32,666 bases of DNA from Streptomyces aurantiacus. Lineage in GTDB: Bacteria > Actinomycetota > Actinomycetes > Streptomycetales > Streptomycetaceae. The translations under genes were made by a program, and so were the position numbers. The notes beneath the pieces were generated by a model. The model was given only the letters and a program-made list of their open reading frames with translations, was not told where the DNA came from and ran no database searches. Below are positions 24,401-32,470 of the stretch, piece after piece. The stretch spans positions 1 through 32,666 of the forward strand of contig NZ_LIPP01000280.1 in assembly GCF_001418335.1 (NCBI RefSeq), in the 5' to 3' direction. Numbering within the stretch: the stretch's first letter is position 1; each line of letters begins with the position of its first letter.

Positions 24401-25330
24401 GACACCTCGGTGCGCAGACGAGCCTTCCTGCGCGAGTACGGCGCCGCCATGACCGACAAGCGTGAACCCCGCGCGTCCATGACACCGACCATGCGGCAGG
24501 CCGTCGACGTCGTCCTCGCCACCTCCATGCTGCAGGTCGGTGTCGACGTCTCCCGCTTCGGCCTGATGCTCGTCGTGGGCCAGCCCAAGAACACCGCCGA
24601 GTACATCCAGGCGTCCTCGCGGGTCGGCCGCGACGCCGCCCGTCCGGGTCTGGTGGTGACCCTCTACAACTGGTCACGCCCTCGGGACCTCGCGCACTAC
24701 GAGGACTTCGAGCACTATCACGCGACGTTCTACCGGCAGGTGGAAGCCCTGTCCGTCACCCCGTTCACCCGCCGCGCGCTCGACCGTGGTGTCGCCGCCA
24801 CCTACGTCGCCGCGCTGCGTCACGCGGCCTACAACTTCTCCCGCAACCTCGACGCCCACCACGTCGACCTCGAAGGACCGCTCGCCCAGGAGGTCGAACG
24901 GCGGCTTCTCGAACGCGCCGAACGCGCGGGGAACGACCGCTCCCGTGACTACCTGAGTGAACGGCTCGACCGGCTCAAGGACGAATGGCGCCGCAAACGC
25001 GACGAGAGCAGTTCGGCCCTCGGCTACCGCAAGGAGAAACAGAAGACGACCGTCGTCAACGGCCTGCTGCGACGGGCGGACGGTTCCCGGTGGACCGAAC
25101 TGACCGTCGGCATGTCGATGCGCGAGACGGAGAACGAGATCAATCTGCTCCTTCCCGGCGGCGGCGCGTTCCTCGAAGAACCCTCGGGCGACGGCCCCGG
25201 CTGGACGTTCGGCGCCTCCGGAACCGGCGCAGGCGCCGACACCGACCCGGACCCGGACACGGCGAACACCGTGGACAGCGACGAGTACGGGCCCGTCACG
25301 GCCGACCGGGTCAGGAAGGCCAAGCGATGA
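21479..25330 (+). CDS. drmA: DISARM helicase DrmA
   Basis: A 1283-aa protein; ATG 21479 has GGAAGGA about 9 nt upstream. Helicase motifs of the SF2 type are visible: FFPTGGGKTEAYLG (Lys500), DELH at 761-764 inside IIQDELHLISG, and GVDVSRFGLMLVVGQPKNTA with SSRVGRDAARPG near 1045. A zinc-binding-like set (CPWC at 621-624, Cys647, Cys659) sits between the first two. N-terminal 450 residues are family specific. DrmA is one of the three core proteins of DISARM, a phage-defence system that restricts incoming DNA. The stop overlaps the drmB start by ATGA. The C-terminus is Asp/Thr-rich. The assignment rests on motifs together with the drmB and drmC neighbours. Confidence 0.9.
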   Translation: MPAKPAQAAVPHPLEEVPQTFRAGDSYAVRDALVNYVRRDLLGPWDGETETLPSASSGPRDRYLVGVLGPRPQAVTVDRIARAAAQGADGESGDEQEGDDADLQERLSPQAGGHMWASSMGLSFTVPASVGTLSAAVRWGHYTQTEEATERGTTRRVWSREPVERLVDIDVTDGADRTVPLDGETVVLDVQVRRHTGRTGTEDLRIVELALLNRQPDSADARDAHWLFQTEIDVTAFPDDQAAVFLPVDDPLAPAGHDTAPEDAEERRLRLLYRDSLRHANGRNVAVHAHVRDKERNAHRLTTVWLPEYDVRATTAPAPEEQNLLQGLELGMDELAALAVPGRRAELSAALAPLADGYGTWLEQQRRSAAELLPDLRGSAESAIEQALDVCDRITLGIDRLVADETALLAFRFANRAMALQRRNTAIAAARTGREDESESYREAYDEIHGKGKGAASWRPFQLAFVLLNIDSLTQPEHPHRGTGRAALVDLLFFPTGGGKTEAYLGLAAYTFALRRLQGTIGSGAQARSGEAGVGVLMRYTLRLLTAQQFQRAAALVSACEVLRREEFARDRRWGATPFRIGLWVGTAVSPNWFDEAKEQIAEAKENASDKHARVLQVLTCPWCGSGLTARSNMEYDEGRRRVLLYCPRGEGGDAQDRCPFSRREALGEGIPVLTVDEEIYRLAPSLLIATVDKFAQLPWNGYAGLLFGRVTELCPRHGYRHDDLDAKIGCGGRHNVRGELPGVTAQPVTRLRPPDLIIQDELHLISGALGTVVGLFEAAVDQLCTWHVSDAHGRRHEVGPKIIASTATTKRAAEQVRGVFGRKVAVFPPQVLDVGDTFFSRQVELSRENPGRRYLGVCAHGTRLKAAEIRVAEILLLAGQQLFDDYGRPADPYMTLVGYFNATRELAGMRRYMDDDITTRVRSNGSRKGQDTLSDRIVSRAGMLSIQELTSRISSSDIGSALKRLDFEFDPERDTSVRRRAFLREYGAAMTDKREPRASMTPTMRQAVDVVLATSMLQVGVDVSRFGLMLVVGQPKNTAEYIQASSRVGRDAARPGLVVTLYNWSRPRDLAHYEDFEHYHATFYRQVEALSVTPFTRRALDRGVAATYVAALRHAAYNFSRNLDAHHVDLEGPLAQEVERRLLERAERAGNDRSRDYLSERLDRLKDEWRRKRDESSSALGYRKEKQKTTVVNGLLRRADGSRWTELTVGMSMRETENEINLLLPGGGAFLEEPSGDGPGWTFGASGTGAGADTDPDPDTANTVDSDEYGPVTADRVRKAKR

Positions 25331-27222
25331 ACAGCCATGGCAGCAACCGCAGAGTCGGTGCCGTACGGCCCAGCCACCTCATGTTCACCGCCGGAGTCGG
25401 GGCCCTCGTCGATCTGCCCAACTTCTCCGTTCTGATCAGGGGAATCGACTCCTGGAGCCACTCCGGTGTCACCGACTACGACATCGACGAGCCCCGGCTG
25501 CGCGCCGCCGTCAACCGGTCGCTGCAGCGCTACGGACGCGGGCAGGTGGAGCAGTTGCGTGCCGCTCCCTGGCTGGAGGGCGCCGACTCGGACGCGAAGG
25601 GCTGGGCGGCACAGGGGATCGGAGTGCCCGTCACGCCGTTCCCGCAGTGGCTGCGCTGCACCGCGTGCAACGTACTGGCGGCCATCGACTCGGGCGAGTT
25701 CGCCTTCGTCAACGCCAACGCACGGACGCCGCACGAGGCGAAGTTCGTCCACGACTGCAAGCGGGGCAAACCGCTCGCCGTGGCGGCCCGTTTCACCCTC
25801 GTCTGCATCGCGGGCCATCTCGACGAGTTCCCGTACACCGCGTACGTCCACCACGGGCAGTCCTGCGGCACGACACCGCGGCCGAAGCTGCGCATGAAGG
25901 ATCACGGCGGCAACCAGGCCGCCAACGTCACCATCGAATGCGTCGCCTGCGGTGTGAAGCGCAACATCCGGGAAGCCATGGGCGAACGAGGCCGGCGCCA
26001 TCTGCCCCGGTGCCGCGGACGGCATCCGCATCTCGGCACCTACGAGACCAGCGGGTGCGGCGAGGAGCCGGTCCTGATGGTGGCGGGCGCGTCCAACCAG
26101 TGGTTCCCGCTCACCCTGAGCGCCCTGGCGCTGCCCAAGGCGCAGGGCGGCGACATCGACAAACTCCTGGACGACCACTGGCCGGACCTCGAACTCATCG
26201 AGGACCGAGGGCAGTTCGGCTTCATGGCGCGCATGCCCAAATTCGCCTTCCTCAAGGAGTTCGACGCCGACGCGGTGGTCGCGGCGATCGTGGCCCGCAA
26301 GCGGGGGACCGCCGGCCCGGCGCCCTCCGCCCCCGACGTCCAGTCGGACCTCTTCGGACCCGAATGGGACGCGCTCAGCGGGCCCGTGCCCATTCCCAGC
26401 GACGACTTCGCGCTCCGGCAGGTGCTGGCCCCGGCCCGCTTGAGCGAGCTCTTCGCCGACATCAGGCAGGTGGAGCGGCTGCGTGAGGCGCGGGCGCTGA
26501 TCGGGTTCACCCGGCTCGACGCGCCCGACCCCGAATCCCTGGAGATCGCGAAACGCGTCGAACTGTCCCGCGGAGTCCGGAACTGGGTACCGGCCAGCGA
26601 AGTGCGTGGCGAGGGCGTCTTCCTGCGCGTGCGGGACGGTCTACTGGCCGAGTGGACCGTGCGTATGGAGAAGTCGCCGAAGATGGAGGCGCACCGGCAG
26701 GCGTACGCACGGTTCCGCTCCAACCGGAAGTCGGACCGCAAGACGAGTGACTTCGACCCCTACTACGGCTGGCCCGGGGCCCGGTACATCGCCCTGCACA
26801 CCCTCTCCCATCTGCTGATCCGTACCATCGCCCTGGAGTGCGGCTACAACTCCGCCTCGCTCGCCGAGCGGATCTACGCGGGGGACGAGGACAATCCGAG
26901 GACGGGCATCCTCATCTACACCGCCGTCCCGGACTCCGAGGGCACTCTGGGTGGTCTGGTGTCGCTCGCCGAGCCGAGGGAGTTCGACCGGATCGTGCGC
27001 CGGGCCCTGACCGACGCCCGCCACTGCTCGGCCGATCCGCTCTGCGCCGAGCGCCTGCCGCAGGACCCGGCCGACTTCCTCCACGGAGCCGCGTGTCATG
27101 TCTGCCTCTTCGTGTCGGAAACCACGTGCGAACGCGGCAACCGGTTCCTGGACCGGCGGTTCCTCGTCCCGCTGGCCGGCGACCAGGATGCGGTGCTGAC
27201 GCCGGTCGTCCTGCTGCCGTGA
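25327..27222 (+). CDS. drmB: DISARM protein DrmB (DUF1998)
   Basis: A 631-aa protein whose ATG overlaps the drmA stop by 4 nt, so the two are translationally coupled. The N-terminus (VGAVRPSHLMFTAGVGALVD, then LPNFSVLIRG) is the conserved start of DrmB proteins. Cys pairs appear at about 110 (CTAC) and 205 (CVAC). The C-terminal DUF1998 region contains YIALHTLSHLLIRTIALECG and a Cys cluster (about 567-608: CSADPLC, CHVC, CERGN), likely binding zinc. In DISARM, DrmA and DrmB form a complex that binds DNA. The stop overlaps the drmC start (GTGA). No truncation is seen. Confidence 0.9.
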   Translation: MNSHGSNRRVGAVRPSHLMFTAGVGALVDLPNFSVLIRGIDSWSHSGVTDYDIDEPRLRAAVNRSLQRYGRGQVEQLRAAPWLEGADSDAKGWAAQGIGVPVTPFPQWLRCTACNVLAAIDSGEFAFVNANARTPHEAKFVHDCKRGKPLAVAARFTLVCIAGHLDEFPYTAYVHHGQSCGTTPRPKLRMKDHGGNQAANVTIECVACGVKRNIREAMGERGRRHLPRCRGRHPHLGTYETSGCGEEPVLMVAGASNQWFPLTLSALALPKAQGGDIDKLLDDHWPDLELIEDRGQFGFMARMPKFAFLKEFDADAVVAAIVARKRGTAGPAPSAPDVQSDLFGPEWDALSGPVPIPSDDFALRQVLAPARLSELFADIRQVERLREARALIGFTRLDAPDPESLEIAKRVELSRGVRNWVPASEVRGEGVFLRVRDGLLAEWTVRMEKSPKMEAHRQAYARFRSNRKSDRKTSDFDPYYGWPGARYIALHTLSHLLIRTIALECGYNSASLAERIYAGDEDNPRTGILIYTAVPDSEGTLGGLVSLAEPREFDRIVRRALTDARHCSADPLCAERLPQDPADFLHGAACHVCLFVSETTCERGNRFLDRRFLVPLAGDQDAVLTPVVLLP

Positions 27223-27998
27223 GCCGACCCGCGTTCGAGACCGCTGCCGAGGCCGCCGTCGCGGCCCTCGGCCTGTCGCGCAGCAAGGACCTCGCCGGCC
27301 TGCTCGCTCAGGGACGTACCAGGGAGCGCATACTCACCGAGCTGGCGACACCCGGAGTCGGCGAGGCCGTCGCGGCGCTCTGCGACGCCATGGAGTCGGA
27401 GTCGGTGCCTTCCCCCGAGGCGGCTGCCTACGTGCGGGGCTATGCCGCCGCCCGCAGGCAGGCCCGGGACGCGGTCCGGGTCCGCACCGTGTGGAGTGGT
27501 CCCTCGACGCCGGGTGTACCCGCGCGTGCCACTGCCCAGGTGCTCATCGAGGTCATCGACGAGGCACGGCACGAACTGCTGGCCATGACGTACGCGGCGC
27601 GCGCCTATCCCGCTCTGACACGAGCTCTCACGGAGGCTGTGCACAGGGGAGTCCGGACGCACGTCGTGGTCGAGACCCTGGCCGGCGCCGGAGGGCTCCT
27701 CCGGGGGAAGGAACCGGCCGACGCGTTCGCGGCTGTGCCCGGCCTGCGGCTCTGGGCCTGGGCCCGGGACCCGGCCGAACAGATCCGCTCACGCCAGCAC
27801 GCCAAGCTCGCGGTCGCGGACCGGCGCACTCTCTTCCTCGGCAGCGCCAACCTGACCGAGTCCGCCGCGCGGCGCAACATCGAGGCGGGCGTACTCGTGA
27901 CCGGCGGAGAAGCACCACGACGCGCGGCGGAACACATCGTGGAGCTGCAACGCCTGGGCGTACTCAGGCCTTTCCCATCACGTCAAGTCCCCGACTGA
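27219..27998 (+). CDS. drmC: DISARM phospholipase D-like nuclease DrmC
   Basis: A 259-aa protein starting at GTG 27219, overlapping the drmB stop. A single HKD signature is visible: His194, Lys196, Asp201 (HAKLAVAD), then GSANL at 208-212 and NIEAGVLV. Nucleases of this superfamily usually dimerise to make one active site from two HKD motifs. The first 80 residues are helical. DrmC is the third DISARM core protein; in the described systems it is reported as less essential than DrmA and DrmB. After its stop there is no further DISARM gene before the PLP-enzyme operon, and no methyltransferase. Confidence 0.9.
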   Translation: MSRPAFETAAEAAVAALGLSRSKDLAGLLAQGRTRERILTELATPGVGEAVAALCDAMESESVPSPEAAAYVRGYAAARRQARDAVRVRTVWSGPSTPGVPARATAQVLIEVIDEARHELLAMTYAARAYPALTRALTEAVHRGVRTHVVVETLAGAGGLLRGKEPADAFAAVPGLRLWAWARDPAEQIRSRQHAKLAVADRRTLFLGSANLTESAARRNIEAGVLVTGGEAPRRAAEHIVELQRLGVLRPFPSRQVPD

Positions 27999-28120
27999 TT
28001 GCAAAAGTTCCTGACTGACTACGGACTTGTCCGACTCATCCCGGTCACAGCCGACGCCCTCCCGCACCTGCTACCGGAGCACCCGGCCATCGCGTCATGA
28101 GCCGGTCGACCCCGGGGAAT

Positions 28121-28181
28121 GATGAGAAGGGACGAGAAAGGATGAGAAGGGACGAGAAGGGGCTGCGCAAGGACGAGAAGG
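28121..28181 (+). repeat. Purine-rich tandem 10-mers
   Basis: Four consecutive 10-mers of the form GAYGAGAARG fill 28121-28160, forming two 20-bp units that differ at one base. A further GACGAGAAGG lies at 28172-28181. They lie in the 27999-28267 gap between drmC and the next operon. No convincing gene is present there; the function of the repeats is unknown. Confidence 0.6.
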
Positions 28182-28199
28182 CTTAGCGACGCGTGTAGT

Positions 28200-28214
28200 T
28201 GGAAACGACTATCA
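28200..28214 (+). promoter_or_regulatory. Zur/Fur-type box upstream of the PLP-enzyme operon
   Basis: TGGAAACGACTATCA is close to the 15-bp Zur boxes known from Streptomyces (TGAAAATGATTTTCA type). The reverse complement of 32388-32402 differs from it at only one base. It lies 54 bp before the operon's first start codon, where a repressor could block transcription. Confidence 0.55.
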
Positions 28215-28267
28215 CGACTGATTGGCGGGGCGACGACCCGCTGATTGACTGACGCGGGAGGTACTTC

Positions 28268-29833
28268 GTGAGGGACGCGCCCTTGTATCTGCGGCCACGG
28301 GCGGACCCACCACTCGCCTCACTCCTGGAGAACGCGCCGTTCCTGCACTCCCTGGTCGACGCGCTGGGATCGCCGCTGAACGTGCTGCTCCCGGACGTCG
28401 TCGCCCGGAACGCGGAGCGCTTCCTGGCCGTCTACCGGCGTCACCACCTTGCCGGGAGGGTCTACTTCGCCCACAAGGCGAATCGTTCCAGCGCCCTGGT
28501 GCGCAGGCTCGCGGCGTGCGACCCGGCAGCCGTCGGCATCGACGTGGCCTCTCTGGAGGAACTGCGGCACGCGTTGGGCTGCGGCTTCACCGGGGACCGG
28601 GTGATGGCCACCGGTCCGAAGGACCCGGAGTTCCTGTGGCTGGCCGCCACGGTGGGCGCGACGGTGAACCTCGACTCGGTCGCTGAGCTGGATCAACTGG
28701 CCGGGTTGGTACGGCAGTACGGGTCGGCCAGGACGCACGTGCTGGTGCGGCTTTCCGGGTTCGAGTCGGACGCCGGACCCGGCGGTGCGGGCACGCGGGT
28801 GTTGTCGCGCCGCAGCCGGTTCGGCACTCCGGTCGCCGAGGCGGACGAGTTGTGGGCGGCGCTGGAACGGCATGCGGACAGCGTCGAACTGGTCGGCCTG
28901 GCCTATCACCTGGACACCACCGGCCTGGAGGAGAAGGGCCGGGCCCTGGAGCGCTGCGTGCTGCTCATGGACGAGTGCCGCGCACGCGGTCTCGCGCCGC
29001 GCGCGGTGGACATCGGCGGCGGCTTCGGGGTCGGCTACGTCGAGGACGCCGGCGAGTGGGAGCGCTGGACGACCGCCTTGAGCGAGGCGGTCCTCGGCAT
29101 CCGCCCACCCCTGACCTGGGGCGGCCACGGCTACGGGCTGCGCAACGAGGCCGGCACGGTCCGCGGCACCGCCGCCCTCTACCCCGCGCATCGCACCACC
29201 GCCGGACCTGGCTACCTCGACGAACTCCTCTCCCGCCCCGCCCCCGTCCTCGGCCGGGCACCGGCCACCCTGCTCCTGGAACACCTGCACGACCTGTACA
29301 TCGAACCCGGCCGCGCCCTCGTCGACCAGTGCGGCCTGTCGCTGGCGCGGGTGCTGGAGGTGCGGCCCATGGGCGATGACCCGGGCCGGTACCTGGTGCG
29401 TCTCGGCATGAACGCCGGAGACGTGAGCCTGGAGGAACACGGGGTCCTCGTCGACCCCGTGCTGCTGCCGCGTGGCGGCCCTCAGCACGAGGCGACGGAC
29501 GGCAGAGCGGACCACGGGGCGGACGACAGCGTGGACGACAGCGCCCACGACAGCGCGGACGGTGGGCCGGTCGGGGTTCATCTCGTCGGCAATCTCTGCC
29601 TGGAGGGCGACCTGATCACCCGTCGGCTGGTGTTCCTGCCCCGCCTGCCTCAGGTGGGGGACCTGCTGGCCTTCGTCAACACCGCCGGATACGTCATGGA
29701 CTTCCACGCCCACCACGCGCAACGCCAGCCGGTGGCACGGACGGTCGCGGTCACCGAGGACGGCGGGACCTGGCGCTGGTGCCCGGATGAGAACTACTGG
29801 CCGATCACACACCCGCAGGGAGTGCCGTCATGA
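28268..29833 (+). CDS. Y4yA-like PLP-dependent decarboxylase-fold enzyme
   Basis: A 521-aa protein; GTG 28268 follows GGGAGG at 6 nt. It has the fold-type III pattern of ornithine/diaminopimelate decarboxylases: YFAHKANRSSALVRRL with the likely PLP lysine Lys70, GIDVASLEELRHAL, then VGLAYHLDTTGLEEKG and VDIGGGFGVGYVED (glycine loop for phosphate). It is longer than DAP decarboxylase, as in the Y4yA family. A repetitive Asp/His/Ala insertion (DDSVDDSAHDSAD) lies near 415-430. The stop overlaps the next ATG, so the genes are coupled. It probably decarboxylates or racemises an amino-acid-like substrate; the substrate cannot be read from the sequence. A Zur/Fur-like box lies upstream. Confidence 0.75.
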   Translation: MRDAPLYLRPRADPPLASLLENAPFLHSLVDALGSPLNVLLPDVVARNAERFLAVYRRHHLAGRVYFAHKANRSSALVRRLAACDPAAVGIDVASLEELRHALGCGFTGDRVMATGPKDPEFLWLAATVGATVNLDSVAELDQLAGLVRQYGSARTHVLVRLSGFESDAGPGGAGTRVLSRRSRFGTPVAEADELWAALERHADSVELVGLAYHLDTTGLEEKGRALERCVLLMDECRARGLAPRAVDIGGGFGVGYVEDAGEWERWTTALSEAVLGIRPPLTWGGHGYGLRNEAGTVRGTAALYPAHRTTAGPGYLDELLSRPAPVLGRAPATLLLEHLHDLYIEPGRALVDQCGLSLARVLEVRPMGDDPGRYLVRLGMNAGDVSLEEHGVLVDPVLLPRGGPQHEATDGRADHGADDSVDDSAHDSADGGPVGVHLVGNLCLEGDLITRRLVFLPRLPQVGDLLAFVNTAGYVMDFHAHHAQRQPVARTVAVTEDGGTWRWCPDENYWPITHPQGVPS

Positions 29834-31167
29834 GGTACGACAGCATCACGGAAGCCATCGGCAACACGCCGCTGGTACGCATCGACCCCTCCGTACACGG
29901 TCTCCGCAACATCGACCTCTTCGCGAAACTGGAGATGCTCAACCCGTTCGGTTCCGTCAAGGACCGCCCGGCCTGGCACATGGCCCGCCCGCACCTGGAG
30001 GACGCGGCCGGTGGTGACGGGACGGTCGTGGAACTCTCCAGCGGCAACACGGCCAAGGCCCTCGCCCTGCTGGCCGGGATGCACGGGCTGAAGTTCAAGA
30101 GCGTGACCAACCGGATGCGCGTACCCGAGATCAAGGAACTGCTCCTGCTGCTCGGCGCCGAGATCGAGGAGTTGCCCGGACAGAGCGAGTGTCTCGACCC
30201 CACGGACACGGACGACCCGCTGACCCGCTTCCACCAGGCGCTCTCCGAGCCCGGCAGCACCTATCTGCACACCGACCAGTACTTCAACCCGCGCAACGTC
30301 GAGGCGCACGCGGCCGGTACCGGGCCCGAGATCGTCAAGGACCTCGACGGGCGGGTGCCGGACTGGTTCGTGGCCTGCGTCGGCACGGCCGGCTCCTCCA
30401 CCGGCGTCGCCCGCGTCCTGCGCGAGCACGACGGAGACGTACGGGTGCTCGGGCTGGTCGCCGACAAGTCCGACTTCATACCCGGGATCCGCACCATCGA
30501 CGAAGTGCACCAGGTCGGCCTGTTCGACCCCGCGACCTACGACGCTCTCGCCCCGGTCACCTCGCAGCAGGCCATCGACGGGATGGTCACCCTGATCCGC
30601 CGCTGCGGACTGCTGTCGGGGCCGACCGGAGGTGCCGCGTACCAGGGCGCCGTACGCCATTTGACGTCCGTCGACGCCGAGTTGGACGGTACCGGCCGTC
30701 GCCAGACCGCCGTGTTCATCGTCTGCGACCGGGCCGAGAGCTACCTGAGCTATGTGCGGCAACGCCGCCCGGAGCTGCTGGGCAGGCCGCGGCGCGGGCA
30801 CTCCCCGTCGTCGCTCAGCGGCGACGAGATCAGGGCGGAGGGCCGTGCCGTCGACATCGACGGTGCGCGGCGCTGGATCGCGGAGGGAGAACCCCGGCCG
30901 CTGGTGGTGGATCTGCGGGGTCCGCACGCCTACGCCGCCCTGCACATCGAGGGCTCGGTCAACATCGTCGACGAACTCTTCGAGGAACTGGTCCGGCCGG
31001 GGCTGCCGTTCAGCAAGCGCACCCCGGTGCTCCTTGCCTGTCCGGTGGGGGAGAAGTCGCTGCGCTACGCCGCGCTGCTGTCCCGTATGGGTCACCCGGA
31101 CGTCCGGAGCCTGGCGGGCGGCATCGTGGCCTGGCGGGACGCCGGCGCACCGCTGGTGAGGGAGTGA
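29830..31167 (+). CDS. Cysteine-synthase-like PLP enzyme fused to rhodanese
   Basis: A 445-aa protein. The first 310 residues are a fold-type II (CysK/SbnA-like) domain: NPFGSVKDRPAW with Lys44 for PLP, ELSSGNTAKALALLAG, and the phosphate loop GTAGSSTG. Residues about 340-445 form a rhodanese domain with RPLVVDLRGPHAYAALHIEG and an active-site loop ACPVGEKS, Cys404 being the sulfur carrier. The fusion suggests that a persulfide formed on the rhodanese is used in the synthase step, or that the synthase feeds it. ATG 29830 overlaps the previous stop; the next gene starts 3 nt after this stop. SbnA-like enzymes make siderophore precursors, so a metallophore-type product is possible, but this is inference. 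Confidence 0.85.
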   Translation: MRYDSITEAIGNTPLVRIDPSVHGLRNIDLFAKLEMLNPFGSVKDRPAWHMARPHLEDAAGGDGTVVELSSGNTAKALALLAGMHGLKFKSVTNRMRVPEIKELLLLLGAEIEELPGQSECLDPTDTDDPLTRFHQALSEPGSTYLHTDQYFNPRNVEAHAAGTGPEIVKDLDGRVPDWFVACVGTAGSSTGVARVLREHDGDVRVLGLVADKSDFIPGIRTIDEVHQVGLFDPATYDALAPVTSQQAIDGMVTLIRRCGLLSGPTGGAAYQGAVRHLTSVDAELDGTGRRQTAVFIVCDRAESYLSYVRQRRPELLGRPRRGHSPSSLSGDEIRAEGRAVDIDGARRWIAEGEPRPLVVDLRGPHAYAALHIEGSVNIVDELFEELVRPGLPFSKRTPVLLACPVGEKSLRYAALLSRMGHPDVRSLAGGIVAWRDAGAPLVRE

Positions 31168-31170
31168 GCC

Positions 31171-32379
31171 GTGTCCGAGAAGACCTTGGATGAAGTCGAC
31201 TCCTGGCAGCGGGAGTTGAGGGAGCAGTTCCCGATCGTCACCGCGCACCCGGATCTGACGTACCTGGACAGCGCGGCGACCTCGCAGAAACCGCGGGCCG
31301 TCCTCGATGCCGTCCAGACCTACCTCACCACCTCCAACGCCAACGCGGGCCGCGGTACGTATCCCTGGGCCAACCGCACCACGGAACTGGTCGAACGGGC
31401 CCGTGAACGGGTCAAGGAGTTCCTGGGGGACCGGCAACCAGGGCGCTCCACCGTCCACTTCACCAGCGGCACCACCGAGGGCCTGCGCACCGTCGCCCGT
31501 GACTGGCTCGTGCCGCTGCTCGCCGACGGCGACGAGATCCTCGTACCGTTCGCCGACCACCGGGCCAACCTGGAGCCCTGGCTCGAAGCGCGGCGGCTGC
31601 TGGCCGAGCGCGGAGTCGACGTGCGGGTACGGGGTTTGCCCTACCAGGCGTCCTCCGGCGACTACGACCACCGCGCCCTCGACGAGGTGATCGGGCCCCG
31701 CACCCGGTTCGTCGCCGCCACTCACGTCCACCATGTCTACGGCGGTGACATGAACGTGCACCGCCTGCGCGCCGCCGTCGGCCCCGGCGTACCGATCTGC
31801 CTGGACGCCGCCCAGAGCGTCGGCCACCTCCCCGTCGACGTCGGCGACCCGGCGCTCGACGTCGACTTCGTCGTCTTCTCCGGGCACAAGGCGATGGCCC
31901 TGCCCGGTACGGGAGCGGTGTGGGCGCGCAACACCCGGGGGCCGGTGCTGCGGCCCGAGGGGTGGCAGGGCACCCCCAACACCGCGGGCATCGTGTCGCT
32001 CCTGGCCGCGCTCGACTGGCTGGACGCGGCAGGGCCCGAACGCATCGCCCGCCATGTCACCCGGCTGACCACTCGTCTGACCGACCGGCTGCACCGCCTG
32101 GGAGGCTACGAGATCCTCGGCTGCCCCGTCGGTCTCGCCGCCGACAGCGCACTGCCCGCGGCTCAACGCCGGCACGGCATCGTCACCTTCCGGCACCGGG
32201 ACATTCCCTCCGACGACCTGGGCTTCATCCTGTACAGCCACGGCTTCATGGTCCGGGCCGACAGTCTCTGCCAGGCCGGTGTCGACGAGAAGAGCGGGTC
32301 CGTGCGGGTCAGCCTGCACGTCTACAGCACCGACGAGGAGATCGATCGCCTGCTGTCCGTTCTCGGCTCGTTGGAGTGA
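31171..32379 (+). CDS. Class V aminotransferase, cysteine-desulfurase (SufS)-like
   Basis: A 402-aa protein; GTG 31171 has GGGAG upstream. Hallmarks are LTYLDSAATSQKPRAVLDA, GRGTYPWANRTTELVERARE, FTSGTTEGL, CLDAAQSVGHLPVDVGD, and SGHK with the PLP lysine Lys240. Near the C-terminus VRADSLCQAG places Cys367 five residues after an Arg, as the SufS nucleophile in RTGHHC. The protein could therefore desulfurate cysteine or a related substrate, and would suit the rhodanese in the neighbouring gene. No SufE/SufU partner is visible. It ends just before the second Zur/Fur-like box and belongs to the same operon as the two preceding genes. Confidence 0.85.
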   Translation: MSEKTLDEVDSWQRELREQFPIVTAHPDLTYLDSAATSQKPRAVLDAVQTYLTTSNANAGRGTYPWANRTTELVERARERVKEFLGDRQPGRSTVHFTSGTTEGLRTVARDWLVPLLADGDEILVPFADHRANLEPWLEARRLLAERGVDVRVRGLPYQASSGDYDHRALDEVIGPRTRFVAATHVHHVYGGDMNVHRLRAAVGPGVPICLDAAQSVGHLPVDVGDPALDVDFVVFSGHKAMALPGTGAVWARNTRGPVLRPEGWQGTPNTAGIVSLLAALDWLDAAGPERIARHVTRLTTRLTDRLHRLGGYEILGCPVGLAADSALPAAQRRHGIVTFRHRDIPSDDLGFILYSHGFMVRADSLCQAGVDEKSGSVRVSLHVYSTDEEIDRLLSVLGSLE

Positions 32380-32387
32380 ACGGCCAT

Positions 32388-32402
32388 TGATAATCGTTTC
32401 CA
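32388..32402 (-). promoter_or_regulatory. Zur/Fur-type box upstream of the methyltransferase gene
   Basis: TGATAATCGTTTCCA on the plus strand, whose complement TGGAAACGATTATCA differs at one base from the box at 28200-28214. A possible -10, TAGATT (32407-32412), lies just downstream, so binding could block a second promoter for the partial methyltransferase gene. Confidence 0.55.
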
Positions 32403-32470
32403 CCTGTAGATTGCTCGGTAGTCGCGACAGGCGAGGGACGGGCGAGAGACGGGCGAGGTGGCACGGCCGG

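Noticed and set aside
28121..28185. A 14-codon peptide frame in the purine-rich repeats
   Set aside because: Very short, made entirely of the repeat, and not supported by a separate ribosome binding site.
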